From: Pelobacter seleniigenes DSM 18267
Lineage (GTDB): Bacteria > Desulfobacterota > Desulfuromonadia > Desulfuromonadales > Geopsychrobacteraceae
DNA length: 64,000 nt
Direction: 5' to 3'
Assembly (NCBI RefSeq): GCF_000711225.1
Contig: NZ_JOMG01000001.1
Span: 480,855-544,854 of the forward strand
Shown here: in pieces, positions 10,989 to 20,917 of the stretch
Layout: each line of letters starts with the position of its first letter
Numbering within the stretch: the first letter of the stretch is position 1
Notes under the pieces: generated by a model
Seen by the model: only the letters and a program-made list of their open reading frames with translations
The model's database searches: none
Told to the model about the DNA's origin: nothing
Translations under genes and position numbers: made by a program

Positions 10989-13900
10989 TCAGGAGGTCCG
11001 TTCGCCGACAGATTTCTCCGGCACTCCAAACCCACCGCCGCCGGGAGTTTTGATGACGATCATGTCCCCGGCTTCGAGGTTGATTTCATCGTTTCCCTTA
11101 AGCATTTTTTCTGTTCCGTCAGGATAAATCACACTATTTTCACCACGCAGCCCCGCCTCGCCTCCATTCAGACCATAGGGTTCCGTCTCACGGTGGGAGG
11201 TCAACAGGGTGACCGTCATCGGTTCGAGAAAACGCAGCTTACGGATCACGCCATTGCCGCCGTTGTAACGGCCGCGACCACCAGAACCGGGGCGCAAGGC
11301 AAAGGATTCGACCCGGATCGGGAACCTCCATTCCAGAACCTCGGGATCGGTCATGCGGGTATTGGTCATGTGCGAATGGACACCGCTGGTTCCCGGATGA
11401 TCCGGTCCGGCCCCGGTGCCGCCACAGATAGTCTCGTAATTCTGATACCTGGCGTTGCCGTAGACAAAATTGTTCATCGTTCCCTGCGACGAGGCGAGGA
11501 CACCGACAGCGCCGAACAAGCAGTCAGTGATGGCCTGTGAGACCTCGGTGTTTCCTGAGATGACCGCAGCCGGATAAACCGGGCTGATCATGCTGCCTGA
11601 CGGAATAATGATCCGCAGCGGCTTGAAGCAGCCCTCGTTCAGCGGAATCTCATCACCCACCAGGGTCCGGAAAACATACAGCACCGCAGCTTTGCAAACC
11701 GCCGTAGGAGCATTGTAATTGCCGCGATCCTGGGGGGAAGTTCCCGTGAAGTCGATGGTTGCCTCGCGCTGCTGCCTGTCGACACTGATCCTGACCCTGA
11801 TCAACCGACCGCCATCCATGTGGTAGCTGAATTCGCCATCAGAAAGGCGATCGATGACGCGTCGCACCGACTCTTCGGCATTATCCTGGACATGCCCCAT
11901 GTAGGCCTGGACGACCTCAAGGCCGAAGTGGTCGATCATTTTCTGCAGTTCCTGAAGCCCGGTCTCGTTGGCTGCCACCTGAGCTGCCAAATCGGCCATA
12001 TTCTGATCGACATTGCGGCAGGGATATTTTCCCGAACCAAGCAATGCACGCGTTTCCTCTTCCCGCAGTTGCCCCTGATCGACCAGCAGAAAATTGTCGA
12101 TCAACACGCCTTCGTCCTCGATATGGGTCGAATCGGGCGGAGACGATCCTGGCGTGCGGCCACCGATATCCGCGTGATGCCCGCGCGAGCCAAGGTAAAA
12201 GAGAACGTTTTGACCATCTTTGTCGAACACCGGGGTGATAACGGTCACATCAGGCAAATGGGTGCCGCCATTGTAAGGAGCATTCAGCATGTAGACATTT
12301 CCTGGCCGCATACTGTCGCAGTTTTCGCGAATCACTGTTTTGATCGATTCTCCCATGGACCCAAGGTGAACCGGCACATGCGGAGCGTTGGCGACCAGCT
12401 GCCCGACAGCATCGAAGATAGCGCAGGAAAAATCAAGCCGCTCTTTGATGTTGACCGAATAGGAGGTTTTCGCCAGGGTGGTGCCCATCTGTTCGGCAAT
12501 CGACATGAACAGGTTGTTAAAAACCTCCAGCATAACCGGATCGACATTGGTACCGACTGCCTCAATTTTGGGCCGTTCCTTGTAGCGACTCATAACCAGG
12601 TGCAAACGGCTGTTCAGCTCAGCCTGCCAGCCATCTTCAACCACCACGGTGCCAATGGCTTCGGTAATGATAGCCGGGCCCTTGATCTGATGACCTGGCT
12701 TCAGGTCATCACGCCGATAAAGGGGAACCTTCGAGGTCACCCCAAGGCTGGACAACTGCACCTCATCAACCGCCTTTGGCGGATCATCGGCAGTGGCCAG
12801 AACATTTTCCGCATCGGCAACCGCCTCCGTCAGCCCAATGGCCTCAACACTGACGGCCTCGATCACCAGCGGCCGGCCAGGAACGATAAAACCGAACTGC
12901 TGACGGTGGGCCTGCTCAAAGGCCACGAGCATGTCCGCCTGAGTGCCGGCGTCCACCTCCAGAGAGGTATCCGTAGCCTGATAACGCAACAGCGCCCGGA
13001 TGCGCACCTCGAGCTGGTCCTGAGAGACCCCCTGCTCAAGGACTTCTGCGCGCGCCTCTTCCACCAGGGTGGCGGCTGCCAGCTCGACTTGTTTTCCTGC
13101 ATCTTCAGCAAAAGGCTTTTCCACCTGTATTTCACGCATGGCGCGCACATCGGCCAAGCCCATGCCATAAGCCGAGAGCACTCCGGCGAAGGGATGCAGG
13201 AAGACACGCCTCATTCCCAGTGCGTCGGCGACCAGGCAGGCATGCTGTCCACCCGCGCCACCAAAGCAGTTCAGAGTATATTCCGTCACGTCATAACCAC
13301 GCTGAACCGAGATCTGTTTAATGGCATTTGCCATATTATTGACCGCGATCCGCAAAAAGCCTTCGGCCACCTCTTCAGGAGTCGGTTCCGGTGTGCCGGT
13401 GGCCTGGGCGATTTCGGCCGCCATCTGAGTGAACTTTTCCCGAACAATGATGGTATCCAGTGGCTGATCCGCATTGGGACCAAAAACTTTGGGAAAGTGA
13501 TGCGGCTGGATCTTCCCGAGCATGACATTGCAGTCGGTAACCGTCAGCGGTCCACCGCGCAGATAACAGGCCGGGCCGGGGTTGGCTCCAGCAGAATCAG
13601 GCCCGACCCGATAGCGCGAGCCATCGAAATGAAGAATCGAACCGCCCCCGGCGGCGACCGTATGTATGTGCATCATCGGCGCGCGCATCCGCACCCCGGC
13701 CACCAGGGTATCGAAACTGCGTTCATATTCACCGTTGAAGTGAGCAACATCGGTCGAAGTCCCCCCCATATCGAAACCGATAACCTTGTGGTAGCCGCTC
13801 ATTGCCGCGGTCTGCACCATGCCAACCACCCCCCCGGCCGGACCGGAGAGGATCGCATCCTTGCCCTGGAAGAGATGAGCATCCGTCAGCCCACCGTTCG

Positions 13901-14618
13901 ACTGCATGAACATCAGCCGTGGGCCATCTCCCAGTTGCTCGGCAACCTGATTGACATACCGCCGCAGAATCGGCGAAAGGTAGGCATCGACAACCGTGGT
14001 ATCACCCCGCGCCACCAACTTCATCAAGGGACTGACACGACTGCTGAGCGAAATCTGGGTAAAGCCGATCTCTTCAGCCAGATCAGCAAGTTGCTGTTCA
14101 TGCAGCGGGTTGAGATAGGCATGCATCAGGGCAATAGCAACGGCCCTGATGCCTTCAGCATAAGCGTTTTGCAAACCGGCTCTGGCTGCTTCGACAGCCA
14201 ACGGGCTCAGCACGTTCCCTTTGGCGTCCAGCCTCTCATCCACTTCCAATACTTTTTCGTAGAGCAATTCCGGCAGGACAATATGACGATCAAACAGCCT
14301 TGGGCGTGCCTGGTACCCGATTCGTAATGCATCACCAAAGCCGCGCGTCGTCACATAAAGAGTTCGATCACCCTGGCGTTCAAGAAGAGCGTTTGTGGCC
14401 ACGGTCGTCCCCATCTTGACGTGTTCAATCGCCCCAAGCGGGATCGGATCATCTTTTTCAAGCCCCAGTAACTGGCGAATCCCATAAACCGCAGCATCAG
14501 GGTATTGCTCAGGATTTTCGGACAACAACTTATGTGTCACCAATTCGCCATCAGGCCGCTTGGCAACGATATCGGTAAAGGTGCCGCCACGGTCGATCCA
14601 GATCTGCCATTTTTTCAT
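10989..14618 (-). CDS. Fused hydantoinase A/B, 5-oxoprolinase type
   Basis: A 1209-residue protein with hydantoinase A and B parts fused, the layout of ATP-dependent 5-oxoprolinase. Residues 1-180 are Hydantoinase_A_N ([17 protein letters not shown]), 200-500 the A domain ([30 protein letters not shown]) and about 690-1200 the B domain ([43 protein letters not shown]). The family hydrolyses 5-oxo-L-proline to glutamate or related cyclic amides with ATP; substrate specificity cannot be read from sequence. Neighbours are a divergent TRAP transporter and a MarR-like regulator, which suggests that the transported compound is its substrate. ATG start at 14618. Confidence 0.88.
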   Translation of the reverse strand: MKKWQIWIDRGGTFTDIVAKRPDGELVTHKLLSENPEQYPDAAVYGIRQLLGLEKDDPIPLGAIEHVKMGTTVATNALLERQGDRTLYVTTRGFGDALRIGYQARPRLFDRHIVLPELLYEKVLEVDERLDAKGNVLSPLAVEAARAGLQNAYAEGIRAVAIALMHAYLNPLHEQQLADLAEEIGFTQISLSSRVSPLMKLVARGDTTVVDAYLSPILRRYVNQVAEQLGDGPRLMFMQSNGGLTDAHLFQGKDAILSGPAGGVVGMVQTAAMSGYHKVIGFDMGGTSTDVAHFNGEYERSFDTLVAGVRMRAPMMHIHTVAAGGGSILHFDGSRYRVGPDSAGANPGPACYLRGGPLTVTDCNVMLGKIQPHHFPKVFGPNADQPLDTIIVREKFTQMAAEIAQATGTPEPTPEEVAEGFLRIAVNNMANAIKQISVQRGYDVTEYTLNCFGGAGGQHACLVADALGMRRVFLHPFAGVLSAYGMGLADVRAMREIQVEKPFAEDAGKQVELAAATLVEEARAEVLEQGVSQDQLEVRIRALLRYQATDTSLEVDAGTQADMLVAFEQAHRQQFGFIVPGRPLVIEAVSVEAIGLTEAVADAENVLATADDPPKAVDEVQLSSLGVTSKVPLYRRDDLKPGHQIKGPAIITEAIGTVVVEDGWQAELNSRLHLVMSRYKERPKIEAVGTNVDPVMLEVFNNLFMSIAEQMGTTLAKTSYSVNIKERLDFSCAIFDAVGQLVANAPHVPVHLGSMGESIKTVIRENCDSMRPGNVYMLNAPYNGGTHLPDVTVITPVFDKDGQNVLFYLGSRGHHADIGGRTPGSSPPDSTHIEDEGVLIDNFLLVDQGQLREEETRALLGSGKYPCRNVDQNMADLAAQVAANETGLQELQKMIDHFGLEVVQAYMGHVQDNAEESVRRVIDRLSDGEFSYHMDGGRLIRVRISVDRQQREATIDFTGTSPQDRGNYNAPTAVCKAAVLYVFRTLVGDEIPLNEGCFKPLRIIIPSGSMISPVYPAAVISGNTEVSQAITDCLFGAVGVLASSQGTMNNFVYGNARYQNYETICGGTGAGPDHPGTSGVHSHMTNTRMTDPEVLEWRFPIRVESFALRPGSGGRGRYNGGNGVIRKLRFLEPMTVTLLTSHRETEPYGLNGGEAGLRGENSVIYPDGTEKMLKGNDEINLEAGDMIVIKTPGGGGFGVPEKSVGERTS

Positions 14619-14654
14619 TGTCTGCGGTGCTCCATCGGGCTTGAACTCTATCTA

Positions 14655-14829
14655 GTTGCCATCCGGAAACTCCGGAGGGCAACGGCTAAGTTTTCAGATT
14701 GGAAACGAGCAATTTTTCGTTGTGGCAAGGACATCAAGGGGTTGCGCGGAGGCGTAGTGCTTTACGCCGCACAAGAAAATCCGCAGATTGACACCGCCAC
14801 AGCGGAAAAGGGCCGTTTCCGGATGAAAA
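14655..14829 (+). mobile_element. MITE-like element, copy 1 (175 bp)
   Basis: A 175-base element, about 95% identical by eye to 53334-53508. Its ends are inverted: GTTGCCATCCGGAAAC at the left, and the right end reads TTTTCATCCGGAAAC on the other strand. It is bounded by the 7-base direct repeat CTATCTA (14648-14654 and 14830-14836). A subterminal hairpin occupies 14655-14683 with a stem of 12 and one mismatch. No transposase is encoded. It sits between the divergent oxoprolinase and dctP genes, 37 bases upstream of the oxoprolinase start, so it may affect that gene's leader. Confidence 0.85.
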
Positions 14830-14902
14830 CTATCTATGAGCTCTTCTTCCAGCATCATCAATGTTATCAAGGATAGGTTAAAAATATAATGTTGATTTTT
14901 TA

Positions 14903-14917
14903 TTGATAATTTATCAA
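14903..14917. promoter_or_regulatory. Palindrome, possible operator
   Basis: TTGATAATTTATCAA is a perfect 7-1-7 palindrome in the AT-rich divergent region between the oxoprolinase and dctP genes. It is a reasonable binding site for the MarR-like regulator encoded at 18082-18603, but that link is inference only. Confidence 0.35.
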
Positions 14918-15121
14918 AATAAACAAAATGTTGTCAGTAGTCGTAAAAAATGTCAACAATCTCACCTGAGTTTTTGTGATTTTTAATCAGTAGATACACC
15001 TGACTGCCTTGTCATCGTTGACAAAGTCGTGGAAAATCCCCAGTAGCACCAGTGTCACAGCGTCGTGGCGTTATTCTGTTTCAGTTTCAGACCATTCATT
15101 TACTCGAGATAGGAGAGCTGC

Positions 15122-16105
15122 ATGAAAACCAGAGGACTTAAGTTTTTATTGACCTGTGCCAGTTTCTTAGTTTTTCTCATTTTTTCCGGAACTGCCTCGG
15201 CAACCACCTGGGATATGCCGACCCCCTATCCGGACAAAACCTTTCACACCCAGAATATCAGTCAATTTGCTGCCGATGTTGAGAAAGCGACAGGCGGAGA
15301 ATTGAAAATCAAGATCCATTCGGCCGGATCCCTCTTCAAACACCCGGAAATCAAAAACGCCATACGTGGGGGCCAAGTCCCTATCGGTGAGTTTTTCCTC
15401 TCTTTACTGTCTAATGAAAATGCCGTATTCGGGGCAGACTCCCAGCCTTTTTTGGCAACGAACTATGCCGATGCGGAAAAACTCTGGACCGCTCAGAAAC
15501 CAATCGTCGAAAAGCTGCTTGATGCTCAGGGTCTGATGCCATTATTCGCTGTTCCCTGGCCACCCCAGGGCTTGTACACGAAGAAAGCAATCAACAAAGT
15601 CGAAGACCTGAAAGGGATCAAGTTCCGGGCCTACAATGCAACACTGGAGGCGTTCGCCAACCTCGTCGGAGCCGCCCCGACACAGGTTGAAGTGCCCGAT
15701 ATCCCGCAGGCATTCGCCACCGGACGGGTTGAAGCGATGATCACCTCGCCATCTACCGGGGCCAACTCCAAAGCCTGGGATTACATCTCCTATTACACCG
15801 ATATTCAGGCGTGGTTGCCCAAGAATATTGTCGTCGTCAACAAGCGCGCCTTCCGCAAACTGGATCAACAAACCCAGCAGGCGGTACTGACCGCCGCTGC
15901 CGCTGCCGAACAGCGTGGTTGGAAGATGAGCAAGAAAGAGACGGCCGAGAAGACGGCCATCCTCAAGGAGAACGGGGTCAACATTGTCACTCCGAGTCCC
16001 GAGCTGATGGAAGGTTTGAAAAAAGCTGGTGCAGAAATGCTGAAGGACTGGGAAAAATCTGCCGGTGCCGAAGGGGCTGCTTTGCTGAAAGCTTATCAGA
16101 ACTGA
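15122..16105 (+). CDS. dctP: TRAP transporter substrate-binding protein DctP
   Basis: A 327-residue periplasmic solute receptor of the TRAP family. The signal peptide covers about residues 1-27 (hydrophobic core then SGTASA). The conserved GIKFRAYNATLEAF segment at about 170 contains the arginine that usually binds the substrate carboxylate. The start is ATG with TAGGAG 7 bases upstream. It is the first gene of dctP-dctQ-dctM, with a strong hairpin between dctP and dctQ. Divergent to the oxoprolinase gene, so the ligand could be 5-oxoproline or a similar cyclic amide; this is context only. Confidence 0.92.
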   Translation: MKTRGLKFLLTCASFLVFLIFSGTASATTWDMPTPYPDKTFHTQNISQFAADVEKATGGELKIKIHSAGSLFKHPEIKNAIRGGQVPIGEFFLSLLSNENAVFGADSQPFLATNYADAEKLWTAQKPIVEKLLDAQGLMPLFAVPWPPQGLYTKKAINKVEDLKGIKFRAYNATLEAFANLVGAAPTQVEVPDIPQAFATGRVEAMITSPSTGANSKAWDYISYYTDIQAWLPKNIVVVNKRAFRKLDQQTQQAVLTAAAAAEQRGWKMSKKETAEKTAILKENGVNIVTPSPELMEGLKKAGAEMLKDWEKSAGAEGAALLKAYQN

Positions 16106-16138
16106 GCTTTCTGATTTGGAAATGAACAATTTTTCATC

Positions 16139-16169
16139 TCAGTGGAGACCCGAAAAGGGTCTCCACTGA
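16139..16169 (+). promoter_or_regulatory. Intergenic hairpin between dctP and dctQ
   Basis: A perfect 13-base stem (16139-16151 with 16157-16169) and a GAAAA loop lie 33 bases after the dctP stop. No T-run follows, so it is more likely an mRNA 3'-end protector that raises the receptor to permease ratio than a full terminator. Confidence 0.6.
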
Positions 16170-16185
16170 AAACCACGCCACGCTT

Positions 16186-16776
16186 ATGAACGCAAATATT
16201 CAAACACAGAGCAGTTCAGTCGTACGCCGCTGGCTGGAAGGGCTTTACCTTGCCAGCGGCTGGCTTGCTGCAACCTGTATTGGCATGATCTGTCTGCTGG
16301 TGCTATGCCAGGTGTGCCTGAATGCTATTGATCGCATCAGCGGTTTACTCACCGGCACGGCCATCGGCCTAACCATTCCTTCCTATGCGGATTTCACCGG
16401 TTTCTTTCTTGCGGCAGCCTCTTTCCTGGCATTGGCATACACCTTCCGCCAGGGAGAACACATTCGGGTCACCCTGTTTTTGTCCCGTTGCCAGCCCAGG
16501 ACACAACACGTCTTTGAGATCTGGGGACTGCTCATGGCTTGCGGGGTCACTGGGTATTTTTCCTGGTATACCCTGCTGCTGGTTCGCGAATCATACATAT
16601 ACCATGACCTGTCACCAGGAATGATCGCAGTCCCGATCTGGATTCCACAGGCCTTCATGCTGTCAGGGCTGATTGTTCTTGCCATTGCCCTGATTGATGG
16701 CCTCATCAGTACAATTCTTAACGGGGTCACTCCTGCGGACAGTGAATCAGAGGAGCATCAAGCATGTCAGAAATAA
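16186..16776 (+). CDS. dctQ: TRAP transporter small permease DctQ
   Basis: A 196-residue membrane protein with four predicted helices, the size and topology of the TRAP small subunit. Helices lie near residues 20-45, 65-85, 105-130 and 145-175, with AYTFRQGEHIRVTLFLS between the second and third. It pairs with DctM in the inner membrane. Its end overlaps the dctM start by 13 bases, which supports co-translation. Confidence 0.9.
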   Translation: MNANIQTQSSSVVRRWLEGLYLASGWLAATCIGMICLLVLCQVCLNAIDRISGLLTGTAIGLTIPSYADFTGFFLAAASFLALAYTFRQGEHIRVTLFLSRCQPRTQHVFEIWGLLMACGVTGYFSWYTLLLVRESYIYHDLSPGMIAVPIWIPQAFMLSGLIVLAIALIDGLISTILNGVTPADSESEEHQACQK

Positions 16777-18065
16777 GCATGACTCTGCTCCTGCTGATCG
16801 TCCTGTTCGTGCTGCTTGGCAGTGGCATCTGGGTCGCCTTTTCCTTGCTCGGCGTTGGCTTGATTGGTATGGCATTCTTTACCGACGCCCCTTTGGGTGA
16901 AGTCCTTGCCACCACCGTCTGGGGCGCCAGTAACTCGTGGTCCCTGGCGGCTCTGCCTCTGTTCGTCTGGATGGGGGAAATCCTGTTTCGATCGCGCCTG
17001 TCTGAAGATATGTTTGCCGGCCTGTCCCCCTGGCTGACCCATTTGCCCGGGCGACTGCTCCACGTCAACATTCTTGGCAGCGGGATCTTTGCCGCCGTTT
17101 CCGGATCTTCAGCAGCAACAGCTGCGACCATCGGCAAGATGTCGATTCCGGAACTTGGTAAACGTGGTTATCCCAAAAGTATGATCATCGGCACCCTGGC
17201 CGGGTCAGCGACCCTCGGCCTGTTGATCCCGCCGTCGATTATCCTGATTGTTTACGGAGTGGCGACCGAACAGTCCATTGCCCGTCTGTTTATCGGTGGG
17301 ATCCTGCCAGGATTGCTGCTGGTTGCGATGTTCATGGGTTATGTGGTGGTTTGGTCTCTGCTACACCCCGAAGAGATCCCTGCCGGGGAGGAACAAGTTC
17401 CGTTTGCCGAGAAAGTGAAACATTCCCGCCGGTTGATCCCTGTCATCCTGCTGATTGCGGGTGTCATCGGTTCCATCTATTCCGGTATTGCCTCGCCGAC
17501 CGATGCCGCGGCAGTCGGTGTGGCCCTGTCTCTGCTCCTGTCCAGGTTTACCGGAACCCTCAATCGCGAGACCTTCCTTGCCGGTTTACTGGGGGCCACG
17601 AAAACGTCGTGCATGATTGCGTTCATCCTCGCCGGGGCAGCTTTCCTGACCGTGGCCATGGCGTTTACCGGGATTCCGAGCATGCTTGCCAGCTGGATAG
17701 CAGCTCTGAACCTGTCGCATTACGCCCTGCTCGGCGCACTGACGATCTTTTTCGTCATTCTGGGCTGTTTTCTGGATGGGATATCGGTGGTCGTACTCAC
17801 CACCTCAGTGATTATGCCGATGGTCGAACAGGCCGGAATCGATCCCTTCTGGTTCGGCATTTTTGTGGTTATCGTCGTTGAGATGTCGCAAATCACACCG
17901 CCGGTCGGGTTCAACCTGTTTGTCATTCAAGGGCTGACCGGCCTCGATATTCTGCGCGTGGCCTACGCAGCAATCCCTTTCTTTTTGTTATTGCTGGTTG
18001 CCCTCGCCCTGATCGTGATCTTCCCCGCCATTGTCACGGTGTTGCCAGATATGATGGGAGGTTGA
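16764..18065 (+). CDS. dctM: TRAP transporter large permease DctM
   Basis: A 433-residue protein with about twelve hydrophobic segments, the DctM family size. Family segments seen: FAAVSGSSAATAATIG, TLGLLIPPSIILIVYG, ASPTDAAAVGVALS and EMSQITPPVGFNLFVIQG. It forms the sodium-coupled transport channel of the TRAP system in the inner membrane. It is the last gene of the plus-strand unit and converges on the MarR-like gene 16 bases away. Confidence 0.93.
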   Translation: MSEISMTLLLLIVLFVLLGSGIWVAFSLLGVGLIGMAFFTDAPLGEVLATTVWGASNSWSLAALPLFVWMGEILFRSRLSEDMFAGLSPWLTHLPGRLLHVNILGSGIFAAVSGSSAATAATIGKMSIPELGKRGYPKSMIIGTLAGSATLGLLIPPSIILIVYGVATEQSIARLFIGGILPGLLLVAMFMGYVVVWSLLHPEEIPAGEEQVPFAEKVKHSRRLIPVILLIAGVIGSIYSGIASPTDAAAVGVALSLLLSRFTGTLNRETFLAGLLGATKTSCMIAFILAGAAFLTVAMAFTGIPSMLASWIAALNLSHYALLGALTIFFVILGCFLDGISVVVLTTSVIMPMVEQAGIDPFWFGIFVVIVVEMSQITPPVGFNLFVIQGLTGLDILRVAYAAIPFFLLLLVALALIVIFPAIVTVLPDMMGG

Positions 18066-18081
18066 GAAAAGCATCCCTTGC

Positions 18082-18603
18082 TTATAAAGACGCTGCCGCT
18101 CGAGAAGCCTGGTCGTAAAGCCCGGATAACAGGCGCAACAGGGATGCGGCTTCGCTGATCTCGGACCCTTCCCGTTCGAGGTTCCGATAGACGGAGGTCA
18201 GGCAGCGTTCCCGGACTTCGCGGTACAAGCGACATGCCTCGCTCCCTTCCGGAGTGGTTGAGTAGAATATTTCCTTACCCCGTTTTTCTTTCTGAATCAG
18301 TTCAAGCTTTATCAGTTTTTTTAAAGAATAATTGACCGTGTGACTGTCCTCGACATGCAGGACAAAACAGATATCAACCAACCGTTTTTCACGCTGGCGA
18401 TGGTTAACATTATGCAGAACCAGCACGTCCAGCGGGCTGAAGTCCGGATACCCTGCCGCACTCATGCAGCGCACCATCCAACGGGTAAAGGCATGGTTGG
18501 CGATGATTATACCGTATTCAAATTCGCTGAGATGCCAGCTATCCGGTGAGGTGAGATGCTCGGATGATACGATGGGAACCACCGGTTTGAGATCATCATT
18601 CAT
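18082..18603 (-). CDS. MarR-like winged-helix regulator
   Basis: A 173-residue protein with a central winged-helix domain (about 45-135): FSPLDVLVLHNVNHR, VEDSHTVNYSLKKLIKL and a wing at EKRGKEIFYSTTPEG. It resembles the predicted MarR-type group COG5631, as I recall it. It converges on dctM and lies within the oxoprolinase-TRAP unit, so it is the likely local regulator. A palindrome at 14903-14917 is a candidate target. The effector is unknown. Confidence 0.8.
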   Translation of the reverse strand: MNDDLKPVVPIVSSEHLTSPDSWHLSEFEYGIIIANHAFTRWMVRCMSAAGYPDFSPLDVLVLHNVNHRQREKRLVDICFVLHVEDSHTVNYSLKKLIKLELIQKEKRGKEIFYSTTPEGSEACRLYREVRERCLTSVYRNLEREGSEISEAASLLRLLSGLYDQASRAAASL

Positions 18604-18782
18604 AGTCGTGTATCCTTTTGTGCTATGTCCGACAGAAACAAAAGCCCGTTTTCAGGGTTTTCGTTGAAGGAGGCACTATCATAGTATACTGAGTCGGATT
18701 CTCCCAAAAAAATTTACTTTTACAAATTTTCCGGGTCGCAAATGGCATTTTTCAGTTTTAGATATAGCGATTTACTGATAAG

Positions 18783-18838
18783 GCAAAAAGATAAGGCACG
18801 ACATGCCCACAGCCTGGGAGACTGCAGCATGTCATGCC
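18783..18838 (-). terminator. Terminator downstream of minE
   Basis: Arms 18795-18806 and 18827-18838 pair over 12 bases (one G-U), and on the minus strand the hairpin is followed by TTATCTTTTT. It lies 29 bases after the minE stop. Confidence 0.65.
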
Positions 18839-18866
18839 ATAAAAGAATACCGACAAAGTTCCCTGA

Positions 18867-19130
18867 TTACGAATTCCTCTCAAAGTCAGCCAGCGAGATA
18901 TTCAGTTCGAGAACTTCACAGTCATCCCGTTTATCAACCGACAATTTGATCTGATCCTCGCTGATCTGCACGTATTTGCGCACAACTTCAAGGATCTCCT
19001 GCTGCAGTTGGGGCAAAAAATCAGGAGCGCCGGACCTGCCTCGTTCGTGCGCAACAATGATCTGCAGCCGTTCCTTTGCCAGCGAGGCCGAGCCTGTTTT
19101 GCTGGATCGAAAAAAATCTAAGAAACTCAT
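18867..19130 (-). CDS. minE: Cell division topological factor MinE
   Basis: An 87-residue MinE. The N-terminal membrane-targeting segment MSFLDFFRS is followed by the MinD-contact stretch (AKERLQIIVAHER) and the C-terminal dimerisation domain (ISEDQIKLSVDKRDD). The open frame extends upstream to 19358, but the ATG at 19130 gives the correct N-terminus and lies one base after the minD stop. It drives MinD off the membrane and creates pole-to-pole oscillation of the MinCD inhibitor. Confidence 0.95.
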   Translation of the reverse strand: MSFLDFFRSSKTGSASLAKERLQIIVAHERGRSGAPDFLPQLQQEILEVVRKYVQISEDQIKLSVDKRDDCEVLELNISLADFERNS

Positions 19131-19131
19131 A

Positions 19132-19938
19132 TCACTTACCAAATATGCGAGAGAAGAAACCGTTCTTCGGGGCGTCCATATAGCGGAACGGGCGTTCTTC
19201 GCCGAGAAACCTGTCCACTGTATCAAAATATGCCCCGCCTGCGTCGCTCTTCTCATCCAGAACGACCGGCACCCCGGAGTTGGACGCAACCAGCACCGAC
19301 TTTGACTCAGGGATGACCCCGAGCAGAGGAACAGCAAGGATTTCCTGGACATCATCAACGCTCAGCATTTCACCCTTCTGGACGCGTAAGGGATCATAAC
19401 GGGTCACCACCAGGTGTTCCTGAACGGCCTGCCCTTCCTCTGCCTTTTTGGTCTTGCTGGCCAGCATGCCGATTATCCGGTCCGAGTCGCGCACCGAAGA
19501 AACCTCGGGGTTGGTGACGACAAGAGCCTCATCAGCATAATACATAGCGGTAATGGCGCCCTTCTCGATACCGGCCGGTGAATCGCAGATGATATAGTCG
19601 AAGCGCTCCTGAAGTGCGTTGATGACTTCGCCGACGCCCTCAATGGTCAACGATTCTTTATCCCTGGTCTGCGAGGCCGGAAGAATAGCCAGATTCTCGA
19701 TCCTCTTGTCCTTGATGAGCGCCTGGTTCAGCGAGCCTTCCTTATGGATAACGTTCAAAAGATCGTAGACAACCCTTCTCTCGCAGCCCATGACCAGATC
19801 GAGATTACGCAAACCGACATCGAAATCGATAACAACGGTTTTATATCCTCGTAATGCCAGTCCCGATGCAAATGCGGCACTGGTGGTTGTTTTGCCGACG
19901 CCACCCTTACCAGATGTTACAACAACAACTTTAGCCAA
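19132..19938 (-). CDS. minD: Septum site-determining ATPase MinD
   Basis: A 268-residue MinD with the deviant Walker A motif GKGGVGKTT (about 10-18), DFDVGLRNLDLVMG and CDSPAGIEKGA. The C-terminal amphipathic helix ends in GFFSRIFGK and anchors the ATP-bound dimer to the membrane. It recruits MinC and is displaced by MinE. Start: ATG at 19938 with AAGGAGG upstream. It lies 100 bases after minC and one base before minE. Confidence 0.97.
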   Translation of the reverse strand: MAKVVVVTSGKGGVGKTTTSAAFASGLALRGYKTVVIDFDVGLRNLDLVMGCERRVVYDLLNVIHKEGSLNQALIKDKRIENLAILPASQTRDKESLTIEGVGEVINALQERFDYIICDSPAGIEKGAITAMYYADEALVVTNPEVSSVRDSDRIIGMLASKTKKAEEGQAVQEHLVVTRYDPLRVQKGEMLSVDDVQEILAVPLLGVIPESKSVLVASNSGVPVVLDEKSDAGGAYFDTVDRFLGEERPFRYMDAPKNGFFSRIFGK

Positions 19939-20038
19939 GGTTTAATCCTCCTTATGAGTGGAACATCCTCTTTTCATTTATTCTGGCAAGCTGTCGATGG
20001 AATCGTCAGTGCCCGAAACCTCTTCATATGCTGCGATC

Positions 20039-20917
20039 TTATATCTTCGGCTGCCGCAGCCCGAGGGAGCGGAAAATCAAGCCGTCTTTATCCAAACTGA
20101 TCATGACGCTTTGATTAATAACCTTGCGGTCAAGCGATTCATTGACCATGTAATTGCCAGCAACAGCAATCAGTTCGGGGTTGCATTGGGCACAGAAAAT
20201 CGCCACGGTCTCATCCCCTTCGATCCCTGCCAGGGCTCGTCCCCGCAGGGTTCCGTAGATATGGATATTCCCCCTGGCCAGAACCTCGGCTCCGGCATTG
20301 ACCGAAGACAGCACAACCAGATCGCCCGGAGCAAAAATCTGCTGCCCGGAGCGGACCGTCCGGGTGATGATCTTGGTTTTGCCCGCTGTATTGTTATTTG
20401 GCTCGGCAGCGGCGTTCAGGCTCTCTTCCGGATTTGCGCCCTGCTGGTCATCCTCTTCCTCCCCGGAACCGGAAGAATGGGCCGAATTTTTCTGTTTTGG
20501 GGCCGACAGCACACCAAGTCCCGCCTCAATCGCCTGACCTTCAAGCTGAGCTCCCACGCCACGCACGGCAATTGGAGTCGCCCCCAATGACCGCAGGTAC
20601 GTGATAAGACGCACAAGATCGAACTCCTGCTGCAGATCCTCATCAACCAGGGTCATATCGATAAGATACGGAATCCTGGAGAGTAAGGTGCTGCTCTTTG
20701 CTAATTTCTCTGCCAACTGTTCAAACAGAAGGTTCTGATCAGTTTCATTAATCCGCAATACCAGTACGGAAAGGGTGCTCCCCTTGATATCCACAGCTGC
20801 TGTTTTCAACAATTCCTGTCTTTCTGATTGATATCTGAACCAGTGAATGGATTCCCTATTGATTTGTTCTGCAGGCAGGTGACTGTCCACTTTCCATTTT
20901 CGCTGCGTATGTTGCAA
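20039..20917 (-). CDS. minC: Septum site-determining protein MinC
   Basis: MinC, the FtsZ-antagonist of the Min system. The N domain begins around VDIKGSTLSVLVLRIN, and the C-terminal beta-helix (about 185-285) has the RSGQQIFAPGDLVVLSSVNA and GTLRGRALAGIEGD segments that bind MinD. The linker between them is long, acidic and low in complexity (about 145-185). The frame is open from a TTG at 20917 (292 residues), longer than usual MinC. A start near 20794-20812 (GTG or TTG) would give a normal N-terminus, and an AGGAA lies just upstream of that; the start is therefore uncertain. Confidence 0.9.
   Translation of the reverse strand: MQHTQRKWKVDSHLPAEQINRESIHWFRYQSERQELLKTAAVDIKGSTLSVLVLRINETDQNLLFEQLAEKLAKSSTLLSRIPYLIDMTLVDEDLQQEFDLVRLITYLRSLGATPIAVRGVGAQLEGQAIEAGLGVLSAPKQKNSAHSSGSGEEEDDQQGANPEESLNAAAEPNNNTAGKTKIITRTVRSGQQIFAPGDLVVLSSVNAGAEVLARGNIHIYGTLRGRALAGIEGDETVAIFCAQCNPELIAVAGNYMVNESLDRKVINQSVMISLDKDGLIFRSLGLRQPKI

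Noticed and set aside
11820-14327. Long plus-strand frame of 835 codons
   Set aside because: Lies opposite the oxoprolinase gene, whose domain motifs are complete; a shadow of its GC-rich codon pattern.
16107-16138. Possible third MITE interior fragment after dctP
   Set aside because: TTGGAAATGAACAATTTTTC resembles the element interior at about 20 of 22 positions, but it is short and has no ends; too weak to call.
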